From positions 1,037,001 through 1,101,000 of the forward strand of contig CP065955.1 of the NCBI GenBank assembly GCA_016126655.1: DNA of 64,000 bases. The letters run 5' to 3'. The DNA is from Aerococcaceae bacterium zg-1292. Its GTDB lineage: Bacteria; Bacillota; Bacilli; Lactobacillales; Aerococcaceae. The notes beneath the pieces are model-generated. The model worked only from the letters and a program-made list of their open reading frames with translations. It ran no database searches and was not told the DNA's origin. A program made the translations under genes and the position numbers. Below, in pieces: positions 42,360 through 51,347 of this stretch; within the stretch, counting starts at the first letter, position 1; the number at the start of each line of letters is the position of its first letter.

Positions 42360-43097
42360 ATGAAACCAATAGGCGAATTAATTAAAGCATTACGTCAACG
42401 TGACTTAATGTCACAACAACAATTAGCACAAAGATTACATGTGACCCGACAAGCAGTTTCTAATTGGGAAAATAACAAAGCGCAACCAGATGTGGAGCTA
42501 TTAAAGGAATTAGCGCGCATTTTTAATATTACATTGGATGAATTAGTGAATGGATTTTGTGATATTAATACGCAAAAGAGTCTATCTAGCGATTGTCATG
42601 TCAAATCATTGGTTGAATTACCGACGACAGAGGTTTCAATGAATCAAACTTTCAGTCGCTCACAAAATAATCCCTTATTATCAGCAAAAGAAAAGTTAGT
42701 TTTGATGATTACTCCTCTGATAATAGCAGTTATTCATTGTATTTTGGCTGTACTTGGTTTCAATCCTTTCATAGGTGTGATGATTGCGCCAGTTTTTTCA
42801 GTTATTGTAATGCTAATTATGACATTTAGTTTTGAAAATAGTATCAAAACAAATGATTTCTCACTGATTGCTGGCTTCAAATCAGATGCTTATCAGAATA
42901 TTGAAAGCTATGTAAGACAATTACGTTCACTGCTACTCTTAGTAGGTGCTTGGACACTGTTAATTAATATATTATATTTTCTTCTTTATACAATTGATTC
43001 CGCTAATCAAATGCAATTAAGCACCATTATTTTGTTGGTTTATATAGTAGGAATAGGTAGTTTTACAGCAATTGTAAGCTTTAAATATAAAAAGTAA
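42360..43097 (+). CDS. XRE-family regulator with C-terminal membrane segments
   Basis: The 245-residue protein has a clear N-terminal Cro/C1-type HTH (MSQQQLAQRLHVTRQAVSNW, residues 17-36, ending with FNITLDELV). The C-terminal half has about four hydrophobic helices (IIAVIHCILAVLGF, VFSVIVMLIMTF, LLLVGAWTLLINILYFLLY, TIILLVYIVGIGSFTAIV). A membrane-tethered DNA-binding protein of this type may sense the envelope. The ATG follows AGGAGGCAACAGTC. The target is unknown. No partner gene is adjacent. Confidence 0.85.
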   Translation: MKPIGELIKALRQRDLMSQQQLAQRLHVTRQAVSNWENNKAQPDVELLKELARIFNITLDELVNGFCDINTQKSLSSDCHVKSLVELPTTEVSMNQTFSRSQNNPLLSAKEKLVLMITPLIIAVIHCILAVLGFNPFIGVMIAPVFSVIVMLIMTFSFENSIKTNDFSLIAGFKSDAYQNIESYVRQLRSLLLLVGAWTLLINILYFLLYTIDSANQMQLSTIILLVYIVGIGSFTAIVSFKYKK

Positions 43098-43474
43098 TGT
43101 CGGAGTTTGCTGACAGCATTTAGAGTCTTGAATGGCAAAAATATCCTATAGATGAATAAGTACTTTATATATGATTTATTTTTGTCTAATTCAGAAAAAG
43201 TATGTGTAAGCGATCTATCTTTATTACTGCTGCTGTACATCGAATAATTTGTACTATCGTTGGCTGTGACTGCCACTGTTCCTTTGGATTTAGGTAAAAT
43301 TCCATAACTTTATTTTAGGCGGTGCTACCGCCTTTTTTAGTGTCCTCACTTGAAAGATAGTCTGAAAAAGTAATATGTTTTTTCATTCGTATTCAAATAT
43401 GGTAAAGTTAAAGCATAATATTATCATATTTCACGTGTTTAATTGAAAAAAACTACAAATGAGGTGAGTGTAGA
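43098..43474 (+). other. Intergenic region with a short terminator
   Basis: About 375 bases with no credible gene and no repeat unit. The only clear feature is the hairpin GGCGGTGCTACCGCC (43318-43332) with a T run. An AT-rich stretch with TATGGTAAAGT- and TAATATTAT-like sequence before 43440 may hold the promoter of the acyltransferase gene, but no good -35/-10 pair is evident. Confidence 0.6.
43316..43338 (+). terminator. Terminator downstream of the XRE regulator gene
   Basis: Compact stem GGCGGT / ACCGCC with a 3-base loop, then TTTTTT. It lies about 220 bp beyond the stop codon. Confidence 0.82.
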
Positions 43475-44521
43475 TTGAAGAAGAGAAATTCCCATTTTGA
43501 ATTATTACGGATTATTGCGATGTTTATGATTGTGATTAGTCATTTTTCGTATCATGGAACCTTTGAACAACCAGAAGTAACCACTCCGACAACATTTTTT
43601 CTGGATGTATTAAGGATAGGTGGTAAAACGGGCTCGAATATCTTTGTGATGATTAGTGCCTATTATTTAGTGAAAAAGTCATTTAAACTGGATCGCGTAT
43701 TAGCAATTGTTATTCAGACATTATTTTATTCATTAATTATTTTAGGTTTATTTGCACTCTTTGACCCGCAACAAATAACCGAGCGACGCTTATTTCAATC
43801 AATTGTAATTTTTCCAGAAACCTATTGGTTTGTAACTAGTTATGTTGTTTTGTTATTAATCGCGCCATTACTCAATTATTTGATAGAGTCTCTGTCTCAA
43901 AAAGCCTATTTTTACACATTATCTGCACTGACTCTTTTTGGTGTGGTAATGCCAACGTTAAACATGATGATACCGATATTTGATAATAATATATTATGGT
44001 TTATTTACGTGTACTTATTGATTGTTTATATAAAAAAATACGATTGGTTTATTCGTGTTTCATGGAAACGGTGGACGCTACTATTAGTGACTACGTTTAT
44101 CAGTTTGGTTGGTGTTATCGCATTATATCATCAATGGAGTTTTTTTGATGCAAATAAATTAGGTGAGACAAGCCGCTTTCTTAATCAGTGGAGTATCTTT
44201 ATTTTAACCTTAAGCCTGTCCTTTATGATGTTGGCGCGTTCATTGCAGCCCATTAGTATTCGTAAAATCAATCTAGTAGCAGCAGGAATGTTTGATGTTT
44301 ATCTTATTCATGAGCATCCATTGAGTCGTGATTTAATTTGGAATTATATTGATATTGGTGATATGGATACTGGCTATGAAATCTTTTTTAAAGGGCTTGG
44401 ATTTACGGTGCTATTATTTATTGGGTTGGCAATAATCTCGATTGTTACCAATAAGGTTATGAGCAGAATTATCAATTATTTGTTGCATCTATTTCACCGC
44501 ATAAAGGAAATCGTCGTTTGA
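43475..44521 (+). CDS. Acyltransferase-3 family membrane protein
   Basis: The 348-residue protein has about ten membrane helices and the family start FELLRIIAMFMIVISHFSYH (catalytic His in the first helix), with NIFVMISAYYLVKK next. Acyltransferase-3 proteins O-acetylate or otherwise acylate surface polysaccharides or lipids. The TTG start at 43475 follows GAGGTGAGTGTAGA. Monocistronic; its substrate is not evident, though the polysaccharide cluster at 50-56 kb could supply one. Confidence 0.85.
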   Translation: MKKRNSHFELLRIIAMFMIVISHFSYHGTFEQPEVTTPTTFFLDVLRIGGKTGSNIFVMISAYYLVKKSFKLDRVLAIVIQTLFYSLIILGLFALFDPQQITERRLFQSIVIFPETYWFVTSYVVLLLIAPLLNYLIESLSQKAYFYTLSALTLFGVVMPTLNMMIPIFDNNILWFIYVYLLIVYIKKYDWFIRVSWKRWTLLLVTTFISLVGVIALYHQWSFFDANKLGETSRFLNQWSIFILTLSLSFMMLARSLQPISIRKINLVAAGMFDVYLIHEHPLSRDLIWNYIDIGDMDTGYEIFFKGLGFTVLLFIGLAIISIVTNKVMSRIINYLLHLFHRIKEIVV

Positions 44522-44556
44522 TAAGATGTTGAAATCATACGGGTAATTTGAAATAT

Positions 44557-44585
44557 TTGCCAGAAATCAAGCTTTATGGTACACT
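44557..44585 (+). promoter_or_regulatory. Predicted sigma-A promoter of the rimP-nusA-infB operon
   Basis: TTGCCA (44557-44562), a 17-bp spacer and TACACT (44580-44585), followed by a leader of about 80 nt. Confidence 0.75.
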
Positions 44586-44610
44586 ATAGTAGTAAAAGTA
44601 GTAAGTCGCA

Positions 44611-44641
44611 AAAGGAGTGAACGGAAACGTTCGCTCCTTTG
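44611..44641 (+). promoter_or_regulatory. GAAA-capped hairpin in the rimP leader
   Basis: AAAGGAGTGAACG pairs with CGTTCGCTCCTTT around a GAAA tetraloop. No U tract follows, so it is not a simple terminator. It lies between the promoter and the rimP ribosome site, where it could control RNA stability or feedback by an operon product. Confidence 0.65.
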
Positions 44642-44671
44642 TTACGAATAGAAGTATAAATGAGGTGAAAT

Positions 44672-45145
44672 ATGAGTGCAATTATTGAAAAAGTAACCCC
44701 GATTGTGACCCCGATTGTTGAGTCACTGGGATGTGAGTTAGTAGATATGGAATATGTGAAAGAGGGAAAAAATTGGTATTTGCGCATCTACGCGGATAAG
44801 CCGGGACGTATCGATATTGATGACTGTGCAGCGATTAGCGAGCAAGTCAGTGAGGCATTGGATGCGATTCAACCCGATCCATTTCCAGATGCTTATTTCT
44901 TAGAAGTATCATCTCCAGGTGCTGAGCGACCGTTAAAAACGCCAGAGGCTATTCAGCAAGCTGTCGGTGAATACGTTCATTTTGATTATTATGTGCCACA
45001 ATATGGAGAAAAACAACACGAAGGGTTCTTGTTGGCGGTAACAGACGAAACGTATGAGCTACAAGTCCGCATTAAAACAGTAACCAAACAATTAAGTATT
45101 GATAAAAAAGCAGTCGCTAAAGCACGACTAGCTATTCAATTTTAG
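44672..45145 (+). CDS. rimP: Ribosome maturation factor RimP
   Basis: Assists 30S assembly. The 157-residue protein has VTPIVESLGCELVDMEYVKEG, RIYADKPGRIDIDDCAAISEQ and FLEVSSPGAERPLKTPE, the family hallmarks. The ATG follows GAGGTGAAAT. First gene of the conserved rimP-nusA-ylxR-ylxQ-infB-rbfA operon; nusA starts 24 bases after the stop. Confidence 0.95.
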   Translation: MSAIIEKVTPIVTPIVESLGCELVDMEYVKEGKNWYLRIYADKPGRIDIDDCAAISEQVSEALDAIQPDPFPDAYFLEVSSPGAERPLKTPEAIQQAVGEYVHFDYYVPQYGEKQHEGFLLAVTDETYELQVRIKTVTKQLSIDKKAVAKARLAIQF

Positions 45146-45169
45146 TTAACTGAGAGGAATTTTCGAAAC

Positions 45170-46432
45170 ATGAGTAAAGAGTTAGTAAAAGCAATGCAAG
45201 TACTAGAAGAAGAAAAAGGCATTTCTAGAGAGGTTATTAAAGAAGCGCTCGAATCCGCCTTGGTATTAGCATATAAAAAGAATTATGATCAAGCTCAAAA
45301 CGTAGAAGTAGAGTTTGATGAGAAAAAAGGCACGATTAAAGTATTCTCTGTCAAAGAAGTTGTTGAAACTAATTACGACAGCACTTTAGAAATTAGTTTG
45401 GAAGAAGCATTAAAAATTCATCACGCTTACGAAATCGGAGATAAAATTCGTTTTGAAGTGACACCAAAAGACTTTGGACGTATTGCAACACAAACTGCGA
45501 AACACGTCATTATGCAACGGATTCGTGAAGCGGAGCGTGAGATTGTTTATAATGAATATAGCCAATATTTAGATGAGATTTTAACGGGTACGGTAGAGCG
45601 TCAAGATTACCGTTATGTTTATGTAAATTTAGGCCGTTCAGAAGCGGTTATGCCGAACTCCGAACAAATTCCAGGTGAACAATTTTCAATGGAAGAACGT
45701 ATTAAGGTGTATGTATCGAAAGTGGATAAAACAACGAAAGGGCCACAAGTTATCGTCAGTCGTGCACACGAAGGCTTCTTACGTCGTTTATTTGAACAAG
45801 AAGTACCAGAAATTTATGATGGTATTGTTGAAATTATGAGTATTGCACGTGAAGCTGGTGACCGTTCAAAAATAGCTGTTCGTTCACGTGATAAAAATAT
45901 TGATCCAGTTGGTACTTGTGTTGGGCAACGTGGTCAACGCGTACAAACCATTGTCAATGAATTAAATGGCGAAAATATGGACATTATCGAGTGGGATGAA
46001 GATCCAACCATTTTAATTAAAAATGCGATGAGTCCTGCTGATGTTGAACAAGTAGTTTTTGATGGCGAAGGCGCATCATGTATTGTAGTTGTACCGGATC
46101 ATCAATTATCATTAGCAATCGGTAAAAAAGGACAAAATGCTCGTTTAGCAGCACGTTTAACCAAACATAAAATTGATATTAAATCTGTGTCTGCCTATGC
46201 AGAGTACTTGGCTGAACAAGAAGCGAATGCAACATCACCAGATGAAGAAGTAAGCAGCGATATCGAAGAAACCATTGCTTTGGATAAAACCGATGAATTA
46301 AACGAGACGGTTGAAGTAACAAAAGGATTAGAGCCGGCAGATGCCATTGAAATTGATTTATCAAATGGTGACACACAAACGGTGGAAGCATTAGCTGATG
46401 CCTTAGTTGAAGAAGAAAATATGGAAGGTTAG
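45170..46432 (+). CDS. nusA: Transcription termination/antitermination factor NusA
   Basis: Binds RNA polymerase and nascent RNA to control pausing and termination. The 420-residue protein has the NusA N-domain (SREVIKEALESALVLAYKKNY), an S1 domain, and KH1/KH2 with DPVGTCVGQRGQRVQ and AIGKKGQNARLAARL. The last ~75 residues are an acidic, low-complexity tail with no second structured repeat, longer than in Bacillus. The ATG follows GAGAGGAAT. Confidence 0.96.
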   Translation: MSKELVKAMQVLEEEKGISREVIKEALESALVLAYKKNYDQAQNVEVEFDEKKGTIKVFSVKEVVETNYDSTLEISLEEALKIHHAYEIGDKIRFEVTPKDFGRIATQTAKHVIMQRIREAEREIVYNEYSQYLDEILTGTVERQDYRYVYVNLGRSEAVMPNSEQIPGEQFSMEERIKVYVSKVDKTTKGPQVIVSRAHEGFLRRLFEQEVPEIYDGIVEIMSIAREAGDRSKIAVRSRDKNIDPVGTCVGQRGQRVQTIVNELNGENMDIIEWDEDPTILIKNAMSPADVEQVVFDGEGASCIVVVPDHQLSLAIGKKGQNARLAARLTKHKIDIKSVSAYAEYLAEQEANATSPDEEVSSDIEETIALDKTDELNETVEVTKGLEPADAIEIDLSNGDTQTVEALADALVEEENMEG

Positions 46433-46436
46433 TCAA

Positions 46437-46733
46437 ATGAAGCAGCAACCAAAACGAAAAATACCATTGAGAAAATGTATTGTTTCCGGCGAAATGTTTC
46501 CTAAAAAAGAACTCGTGAGGGTTGTTAAAACTAAAGAAGGGGAAGTATCCATTGATCCGACCGGCCGTCAAAATGGTCGCGGCGCGTATATTGGATTAGA
46601 ACCTGAACTTGCGTTATTAGCGAAGAAGAAGCGGACATTTGATTCTGCCTTCGGCATCAAGATTAGTGATGCGTTTTATGATGAATTGTATCGCTATATC
46701 GATTATCAAAAAGCACGTAAGGAAATATTATAA
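46437..46733 (+). CDS. ylxR: YlxR/RnpM family RNA-binding protein
   Basis: The 98-residue protein has the signature RKCIVSGEMFPKKELVRVVK and DPTGRQNGRGAYIG. YlxR (RnpM) is reported to modulate RNase P in Bacillus. The start chosen is ATG 46437, with GGAAGG overlapping the nusA 3' end. A longer in-frame start at 46407 lies within nusA. Part of the nusA-infB operon. Confidence 0.92.
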   Translation: MKQQPKRKIPLRKCIVSGEMFPKKELVRVVKTKEGEVSIDPTGRQNGRGAYIGLEPELALLAKKKRTFDSAFGIKISDAFYDELYRYIDYQKARKEIL

Positions 46734-46734
46734 A

Positions 46735-47031
46735 ATGACGCCAGAACAAAAGAAATTAAATTTACTCGGATTAGCGATGCGAGCGCGCCAATTAGTTAGT
46801 GGCGATGAGTTAGTAGAAAAAGCAGTAAAAAACGGTAGTGTTAAACTGGTGGTGTGTGCCAAGGATGCCAGTGTGGCAACGTTAGAACGCTATAGCGGTT
46901 TTTGTCAGCGTAATAATATACCGTTAAATACTGAATTTACACGAGATGAAATTAGTCATGCAGTTGGAAAGAGCCGAACAATTGTCGGTTTAACGAATCA
47001 CGGTATGATTAAGACATTTTTAGGCTATTAA
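46735..47031 (+). CDS. ylxQ: L7Ae-family ribosomal protein YlxQ
   Basis: The 98-residue protein has the L7Ae/L30e/Gadd45 fold: LGLAMRARQLVSGDELVEKAV, KLVVCAKDAS, and SHAVGKSRTIVGLTNHGMI. It probably binds kink-turn RNA. The ATG at 46735 is one base after the ylxR stop, so translation is coupled. The longer in-frame extension overlapping ylxR is rejected. Confidence 0.92.
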   Translation: MTPEQKKLNLLGLAMRARQLVSGDELVEKAVKNGSVKLVVCAKDASVATLERYSGFCQRNNIPLNTEFTRDEISHAVGKSRTIVGLTNHGMIKTFLGY

Positions 47032-47155
47032 ATGTGAGTAATATCCGATGAAACAGTTGAAGAATAAGAGAGAGTAAAGTGTGGCGCTTACCGTCATAGC
47101 TTTACATAGTGAAGAGTAACCCGATAGAAGGTTACGGTACAGGAAGGTGAAATAT

Positions 47156-49396
47156 ATGACAGGTATTCGCGTATACGAATTTGCCAAAGAGCATAAAGTA
47201 AGTAGTAAAGAAATGTTGACAGTAGCTAAAAATAATGGAATTGAATTCAATAGCCATATGTCGATGATGAATGAAGAACAGCAAGCAGCATTAAATAAAG
47301 TATTAGCATCAAAAGGAAAACAAGGTGCTAACGCTAAAAAACATGATAAAACTGATAAACCAAAAGCAGCAACTGCTGAAAAATCGGAAAAATCAGATAA
47401 ACAACATAAAAAAGGTAAACACCCGCGTCGAGATAAAGACGAAACGGAAGAAGTAGAAAATAAAAAAGTAACGAAACAAGCTAAACATAATAAGCAGGAA
47501 AAGAGTTTAGTGGAAGAACATAGTGATAGTGGTGAAGAGCGCAGAGGACGTCGTGGGCGTCGTAATCGCCGCAATCGCGATAAGAAAAATCAACAACCGG
47601 CTTCAAAAGGAATTACAGCGCGTAAACACAAAGATTTACCAGAAAAATTAGTGTATTCTGAAGGCATGAATATTCAAGATATCGCTAAGTTGATTCACCG
47701 TGATGCGTCTGAAATCATTAAAAAATTATTGATGCTAGGTGTTATGGCTAACCAAAACCAAGCTTTATCCAAAGAAGTAATTGAATTAATTGCGATGGAA
47801 TATGGGATTGAACCTGAAGAAAAAATTGTTGTCGATACATCTGATTTAGAAATTTATTTCCAAGAAGAACCCGCGGCTGATGAAGAAAAAGTAACGCGTC
47901 CACCGGTAGTAACGATTATGGGACACGTTGACCATGGTAAAACAACCTTGCTTGACCAATTACGTAATTCTCGTGTAACCGAAGGGGAAGCAGGTGGGAT
48001 TACCCAACACATTGGTGCGTATCAAGTTGATATTGATGGCAAAACCATTACGTTCTTAGATACACCTGGTCATGAGGCATTTACAACGATGCGTGCACGT
48101 GGAGCGGATGTAACGGATATTACCATTATCGTCGTCGCTGCAGATGATGGTGTCATGCCGCAAACAGTTGAAGCAATCAACCATGCCAAAGCAGCGGATG
48201 TACCGATTATTGTTGCGGTTAATAAAATTGATAAACCAGCAGCGAATCCTGACCGTGTCATGCAAGAAATGACAGAGCACGGATTGATTCCAGAAGCATG
48301 GGGTGGAGACACTATTTTCGTACCAATTTCTGCTAAATTCAATCAAAATATTGAAGAATTATTAGAAATGATTTTATTGGTTGCAGAAGTACAAGAATTG
48401 AAAGCTAATGCTGAACGTTTAGCTATCGGTACCGTTATTGAAGCACGTTTGGATAAATCGCAAGGGGCAACCGCTACTTTATTAGTTCAAGAAGGTACTT
48501 TAAATGTCGGTGATCCAATTGTTGTAGGGAATACATTTGGTAAAGTTCGTACGATGGTTAACGATCAAGGACGTCGTATCCGTCATGCGGGACCAGCGAC
48601 ACCGGTTGAAATTACTGGTTTAAATGATGCGCCACAAGCAGGTGATTTATTCGTTGTCTTTGCTGATGAAAAATCAGCGCGTGCAGCAGGGGAAGAACGT
48701 GCAAAACGTGCCCAAGTGGAATTACGTGACAGTAAGAAAAAAGTTACCTTGGATAACTTATTCGAAAGCTTGCAAGAAGGCGAGTTAAAATCGGTGAATG
48801 TTATTATTAAAGGGGATGTACAAGGTTCGGTTGAAGCATTAAATGCGTCATTACAAAAAATTGAAGTGGAAGGTGTCCGTGTCAATACGATTCATCAAGC
48901 GGTGGGTGCCATCAATGAAAGTGATATTTCACTAGCTGCTGCTTCAGGAGCAATCGTTATCGGATTTAACGTGCGACCGACTCCACAAGCGCGTGCGCAA
49001 GCAGAACAAGAAGAAATTGATATTCGTTTGCACCGTATCATTTATAATGTCATCGATGAGATTGAAACAGCGATGAAAGGGATGTTGGATCCTGAATACG
49101 TTGAAGAAATCACTGGACAAGTTGTGGTTCGTGAGACGTATACGGTTTCTAAATTGGGAACGATTGCCGGTTCTTATGTCTTAGAAGGTATGATTCAACG
49201 TAATAGTAAAGTACGTATTATTCGTGATAATATCGTTATTTATGAAGGTGAATTAGCAAGCTTGAAACGCTTTAAAGATGATGCTAAAGAAGTGACTAAA
49301 GGCTTTGAATGTGGTATTATGATTGAAAACTATAATGATATTAAAGTAGATGATATTATCGAACCATATCGTATGGTTGAAGTAAAACGTGTATAG
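47156..49396 (+). CDS. infB: Translation initiation factor IF-2
   Basis: GTPase that places initiator tRNA on the 30S subunit. The 746-residue protein has two IF2-N domains (residues 1-45 and about 165-215) separated by a Lys/Glu/Arg-rich linker. The G domain has [19 protein letters not shown] and NKIDKP, and is followed by domains II-IV. The short N-terminal region is typical of Bacillota. The ATG at 47156 follows GGAAGGTGA. A small hairpin (GTAACC/GGTTAC) lies in the gap before it. Confidence 0.97.
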   Translation: MTGIRVYEFAKEHKVSSKEMLTVAKNNGIEFNSHMSMMNEEQQAALNKVLASKGKQGANAKKHDKTDKPKAATAEKSEKSDKQHKKGKHPRRDKDETEEVENKKVTKQAKHNKQEKSLVEEHSDSGEERRGRRGRRNRRNRDKKNQQPASKGITARKHKDLPEKLVYSEGMNIQDIAKLIHRDASEIIKKLLMLGVMANQNQALSKEVIELIAMEYGIEPEEKIVVDTSDLEIYFQEEPAADEEKVTRPPVVTIMGHVDHGKTTLLDQLRNSRVTEGEAGGITQHIGAYQVDIDGKTITFLDTPGHEAFTTMRARGADVTDITIIVVAADDGVMPQTVEAINHAKAADVPIIVAVNKIDKPAANPDRVMQEMTEHGLIPEAWGGDTIFVPISAKFNQNIEELLEMILLVAEVQELKANAERLAIGTVIEARLDKSQGATATLLVQEGTLNVGDPIVVGNTFGKVRTMVNDQGRRIRHAGPATPVEITGLNDAPQAGDLFVVFADEKSARAAGEERAKRAQVELRDSKKKVTLDNLFESLQEGELKSVNVIIKGDVQGSVEALNASLQKIEVEGVRVNTIHQAVGAINESDISLAAASGAIVIGFNVRPTPQARAQAEQEEIDIRLHRIIYNVIDEIETAMKGMLDPEYVEEITGQVVVRETYTVSKLGTIAGSYVLEGMIQRNSKVRIIRDNIVIYEGELASLKRFKDDAKEVTKGFECGIMIENYNDIKVDDIIEPYRMVEVKRV

Positions 49397-49487
49397 TACA
49401 ATCAATCGTCAATGCCTAAAACAATTGAGAGCATGAGAGAGCTCCTAATGTTTTGAATTATCAATACAGTTAGAGGAGGAAAAAATA

Positions 49488-49853
49488 ATGGCAAATTATC
49501 GTCACGGACGTGTTCGTCAAGAAATTATGCGTGAAGTCAATCGTATTTTGATGCGAGAAATAAAAGATCCTCGTATTGAAGGTGTGACCATCACAGATGT
49601 AGAATTAACTGGCGATTTACAACACGCGACTATCTTTTACAGTACTTTGTCCGATAAGGCAGGCGCTAGACAAAAGACACAAGCTGGTTTAGAGGCTGTT
49701 ACTGGGAAAGTTCGTAGTGAATTAGGTAAAGCAATTCAATTGTACAAAGTGCCTGAATTAACCTTTGAGCGGGATTCATCGGTTGATTATGGCAATCGTA
49801 TTGATTCGTTATTAAATCAAATTAAATCATCTGAACCTGATACTGAGTCCTAA
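49488..49853 (+). CDS. rbfA: Ribosome-binding factor A
   Basis: Cold-shock 30S maturation factor with a KH-like fold. The 121-residue protein has RVRQEIMREVNRILMREIKDPRI, VTITDVELTGDLQHATIFYS and PELTFERDSSVDYGNRIDSLL. The ATG follows GAGGAGGAAAAAATA. The operon stops here with a terminator; truB and ribF, often next, are absent. Confidence 0.95.
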   Translation: MANYRHGRVRQEIMREVNRILMREIKDPRIEGVTITDVELTGDLQHATIFYSTLSDKAGARQKTQAGLEAVTGKVRSELGKAIQLYKVPELTFERDSSVDYGNRIDSLLNQIKSSEPDTES

Positions 49854-49877
49854 GGCAGTGTATTAGGATTAAGATTT

Positions 49878-49920
49878 CCAGCATCCGTTAAGACATTTTC
49901 TGTCAAACGGGTGCTTTTTT
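49878..49920 (+). terminator. Terminator of the rimP-infB-rbfA operon
   Basis: Stem AGCATCCGTT and ACA pairing with TGT and ACGGGTGCT, then TTTTTT. Confidence 0.88.
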
Positions 49921-49983
49921 GTGCCTGCAAAGTGTTTGCGCTCGTACACAATTAAACTATCTGGTGCTTAAATGTATGGAATG

Positions 49984-49992
49984 TGCTATAAT
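49984..49992 (+). promoter_or_regulatory. Extended -10 promoter of the polysaccharide cluster
   Basis: TGCTATAAT is a perfect extended -10 about 200 bp before the first glycosyltransferase. No good -35 is present. The long leader between (49993-50189) contains a small hairpin near 50036-50060 and nothing else I recognise. Confidence 0.65.
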
Positions 49993-50189
49993 GGTCAAGA
50001 AAAACAAGAAATTGTTATCGAAGTAACAAGTGGTAATTGATTATCATCAATCATCGGTAAAATATTCAGCTATCGAGTGTCAGTAGCGTATCAACCTATC
50101 GTGGAGTTTCATGTGTATGGTTTTTGTTAAATGTTGCGTATTGGCAAACAACAATGAGTGGTTGTTTAACTAGAAATGGAGTAGATAAG

Positions 50190-51332
50190 ATGAGAGTTTT
50201 ACATATTATGAGTGGTTTTGGCGGCGGGATTTCGTCGTTTATTCAAAATAAAGCGATTGGTTTATTAGATTCTGAGATTGTGTTTGATGTAGCGACGTAT
50301 GATGAAGTGTCGCCAGCATTTAGAGAGAGTATTGAAGCGATGGGCGGTGAGATTTATCGGCTTATTAATCCGAAAAAGGAATCATGGCAGGCCTATATGC
50401 AGTCGTTTGAATCCATTTTTCGCGCGCAAACATATGATGTCGTTCACTGTCATATTGTTGGTTATCGTGCGATTGCTTATTATGTGATTGCTAAAAAGTA
50501 TGTGCCGCGCTTTTATATTCACGCGCATGATACACGTCCAGAAGTGCAAACAGGGATAAAAAATAAAGCACTAAATTGGTTAAATCGTCGTTTACAACAT
50601 TATATGAGTGATGTGCCGTTAGGATGTGGTGATTTAGCTATTCAAGCCCATTACGGAATGGTCGATGACGACCAGATGATGGTATTGACGAATGGTATTG
50701 AAGATGAACGATTTTTTATGGAAGACGAGACACGACTGGCAATGCGTCAACAATTACGTGAGCAATATCAAATCAGTGATGAAACGGTAGTAATCGGGCA
50801 AGTGGGGCGCTTAGAAAAGGTTAAAAATACTGATTTCACTTTAGCGTTAGCTCGTTATCTTAAAGAACAACAATTACCAGCAAAAATATTCTTAGTAGGC
50901 GATGGCGCTTTAGCAGCATCTATTCAAGCAACCATTGAGCAGGAACAATTACAATCGGTAATTTTGTTATTGGGTCGTGTGAGTCCTATTGAAACGGTGC
51001 TGCCATTATTTAATGTGTTAATGCTACCGTCATTTGCAGAAGGGTTACCGACGATTGCAGTTGAAGCACAGGCATTAGGTATTCCTATTGTAACTAGTGA
51101 TTATGTATCGAGGGAAGCTGATTTTGGATTGGGGATGTTCAGACAATTATCACTGGAAGAGAAGATGAACGCTTGGTACGTAGCGCTAGAAGCATCCGCT
51201 AATGAATCTGTACCAGCATTAGAAGAACGCCGTCAAGCACTTCAGGATGCTAAATTTACTCAAGCAGCGTCAACCGCACTGTATAAGGCGTTTTTGTTAG
51301 GTGAAGTGAATCATTATCATATTGCACCGTAG
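50190..51332 (+). CDS. Family 4 (GT1-fold) glycosyltransferase
   Basis: The 380-residue GT-B protein has N-terminal MSGFGGGISSFIQNKAIGL and HCHIVGYRAIAYY, then in the C-domain QVGRLEKVKN (donor-phosphate region) and the EX7E-like motif MLPSFAEGLPTIAVEAQALG. It resembles EpsF-type polysaccharide transferases. The ATG at 50190 follows ATGGAGTAGATAAG. The longer in-frame start at 50124 is not supported. First gene of a five-gene surface-polysaccharide cluster; 15 bases separate it from the flippase gene. Confidence 0.9.
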   Translation: MRVLHIMSGFGGGISSFIQNKAIGLLDSEIVFDVATYDEVSPAFRESIEAMGGEIYRLINPKKESWQAYMQSFESIFRAQTYDVVHCHIVGYRAIAYYVIAKKYVPRFYIHAHDTRPEVQTGIKNKALNWLNRRLQHYMSDVPLGCGDLAIQAHYGMVDDDQMMVLTNGIEDERFFMEDETRLAMRQQLREQYQISDETVVIGQVGRLEKVKNTDFTLALARYLKEQQLPAKIFLVGDGALAASIQATIEQEQLQSVILLLGRVSPIETVLPLFNVLMLPSFAEGLPTIAVEAQALGIPIVTSDYVSREADFGLGMFRQLSLEEKMNAWYVALEASANESVPALEERRQALQDAKFTQAASTALYKAFLLGEVNHYHIAP

Positions 51333-51347
51333 AGTTAGGAGTCATCA

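Noticed and set aside
46179-46571. Minus-strand frame over the nusA/ylxR junction
   Set aside because: Shadow of the conserved plus-strand genes; composition is skewed and no ribosome site is present.
47020-47574. Minus-strand frame over the infB 5' region
   Set aside because: Shadow of the Lys/Glu-rich linker of IF-2, giving a Leu/Ser/Cys-rich artefact.
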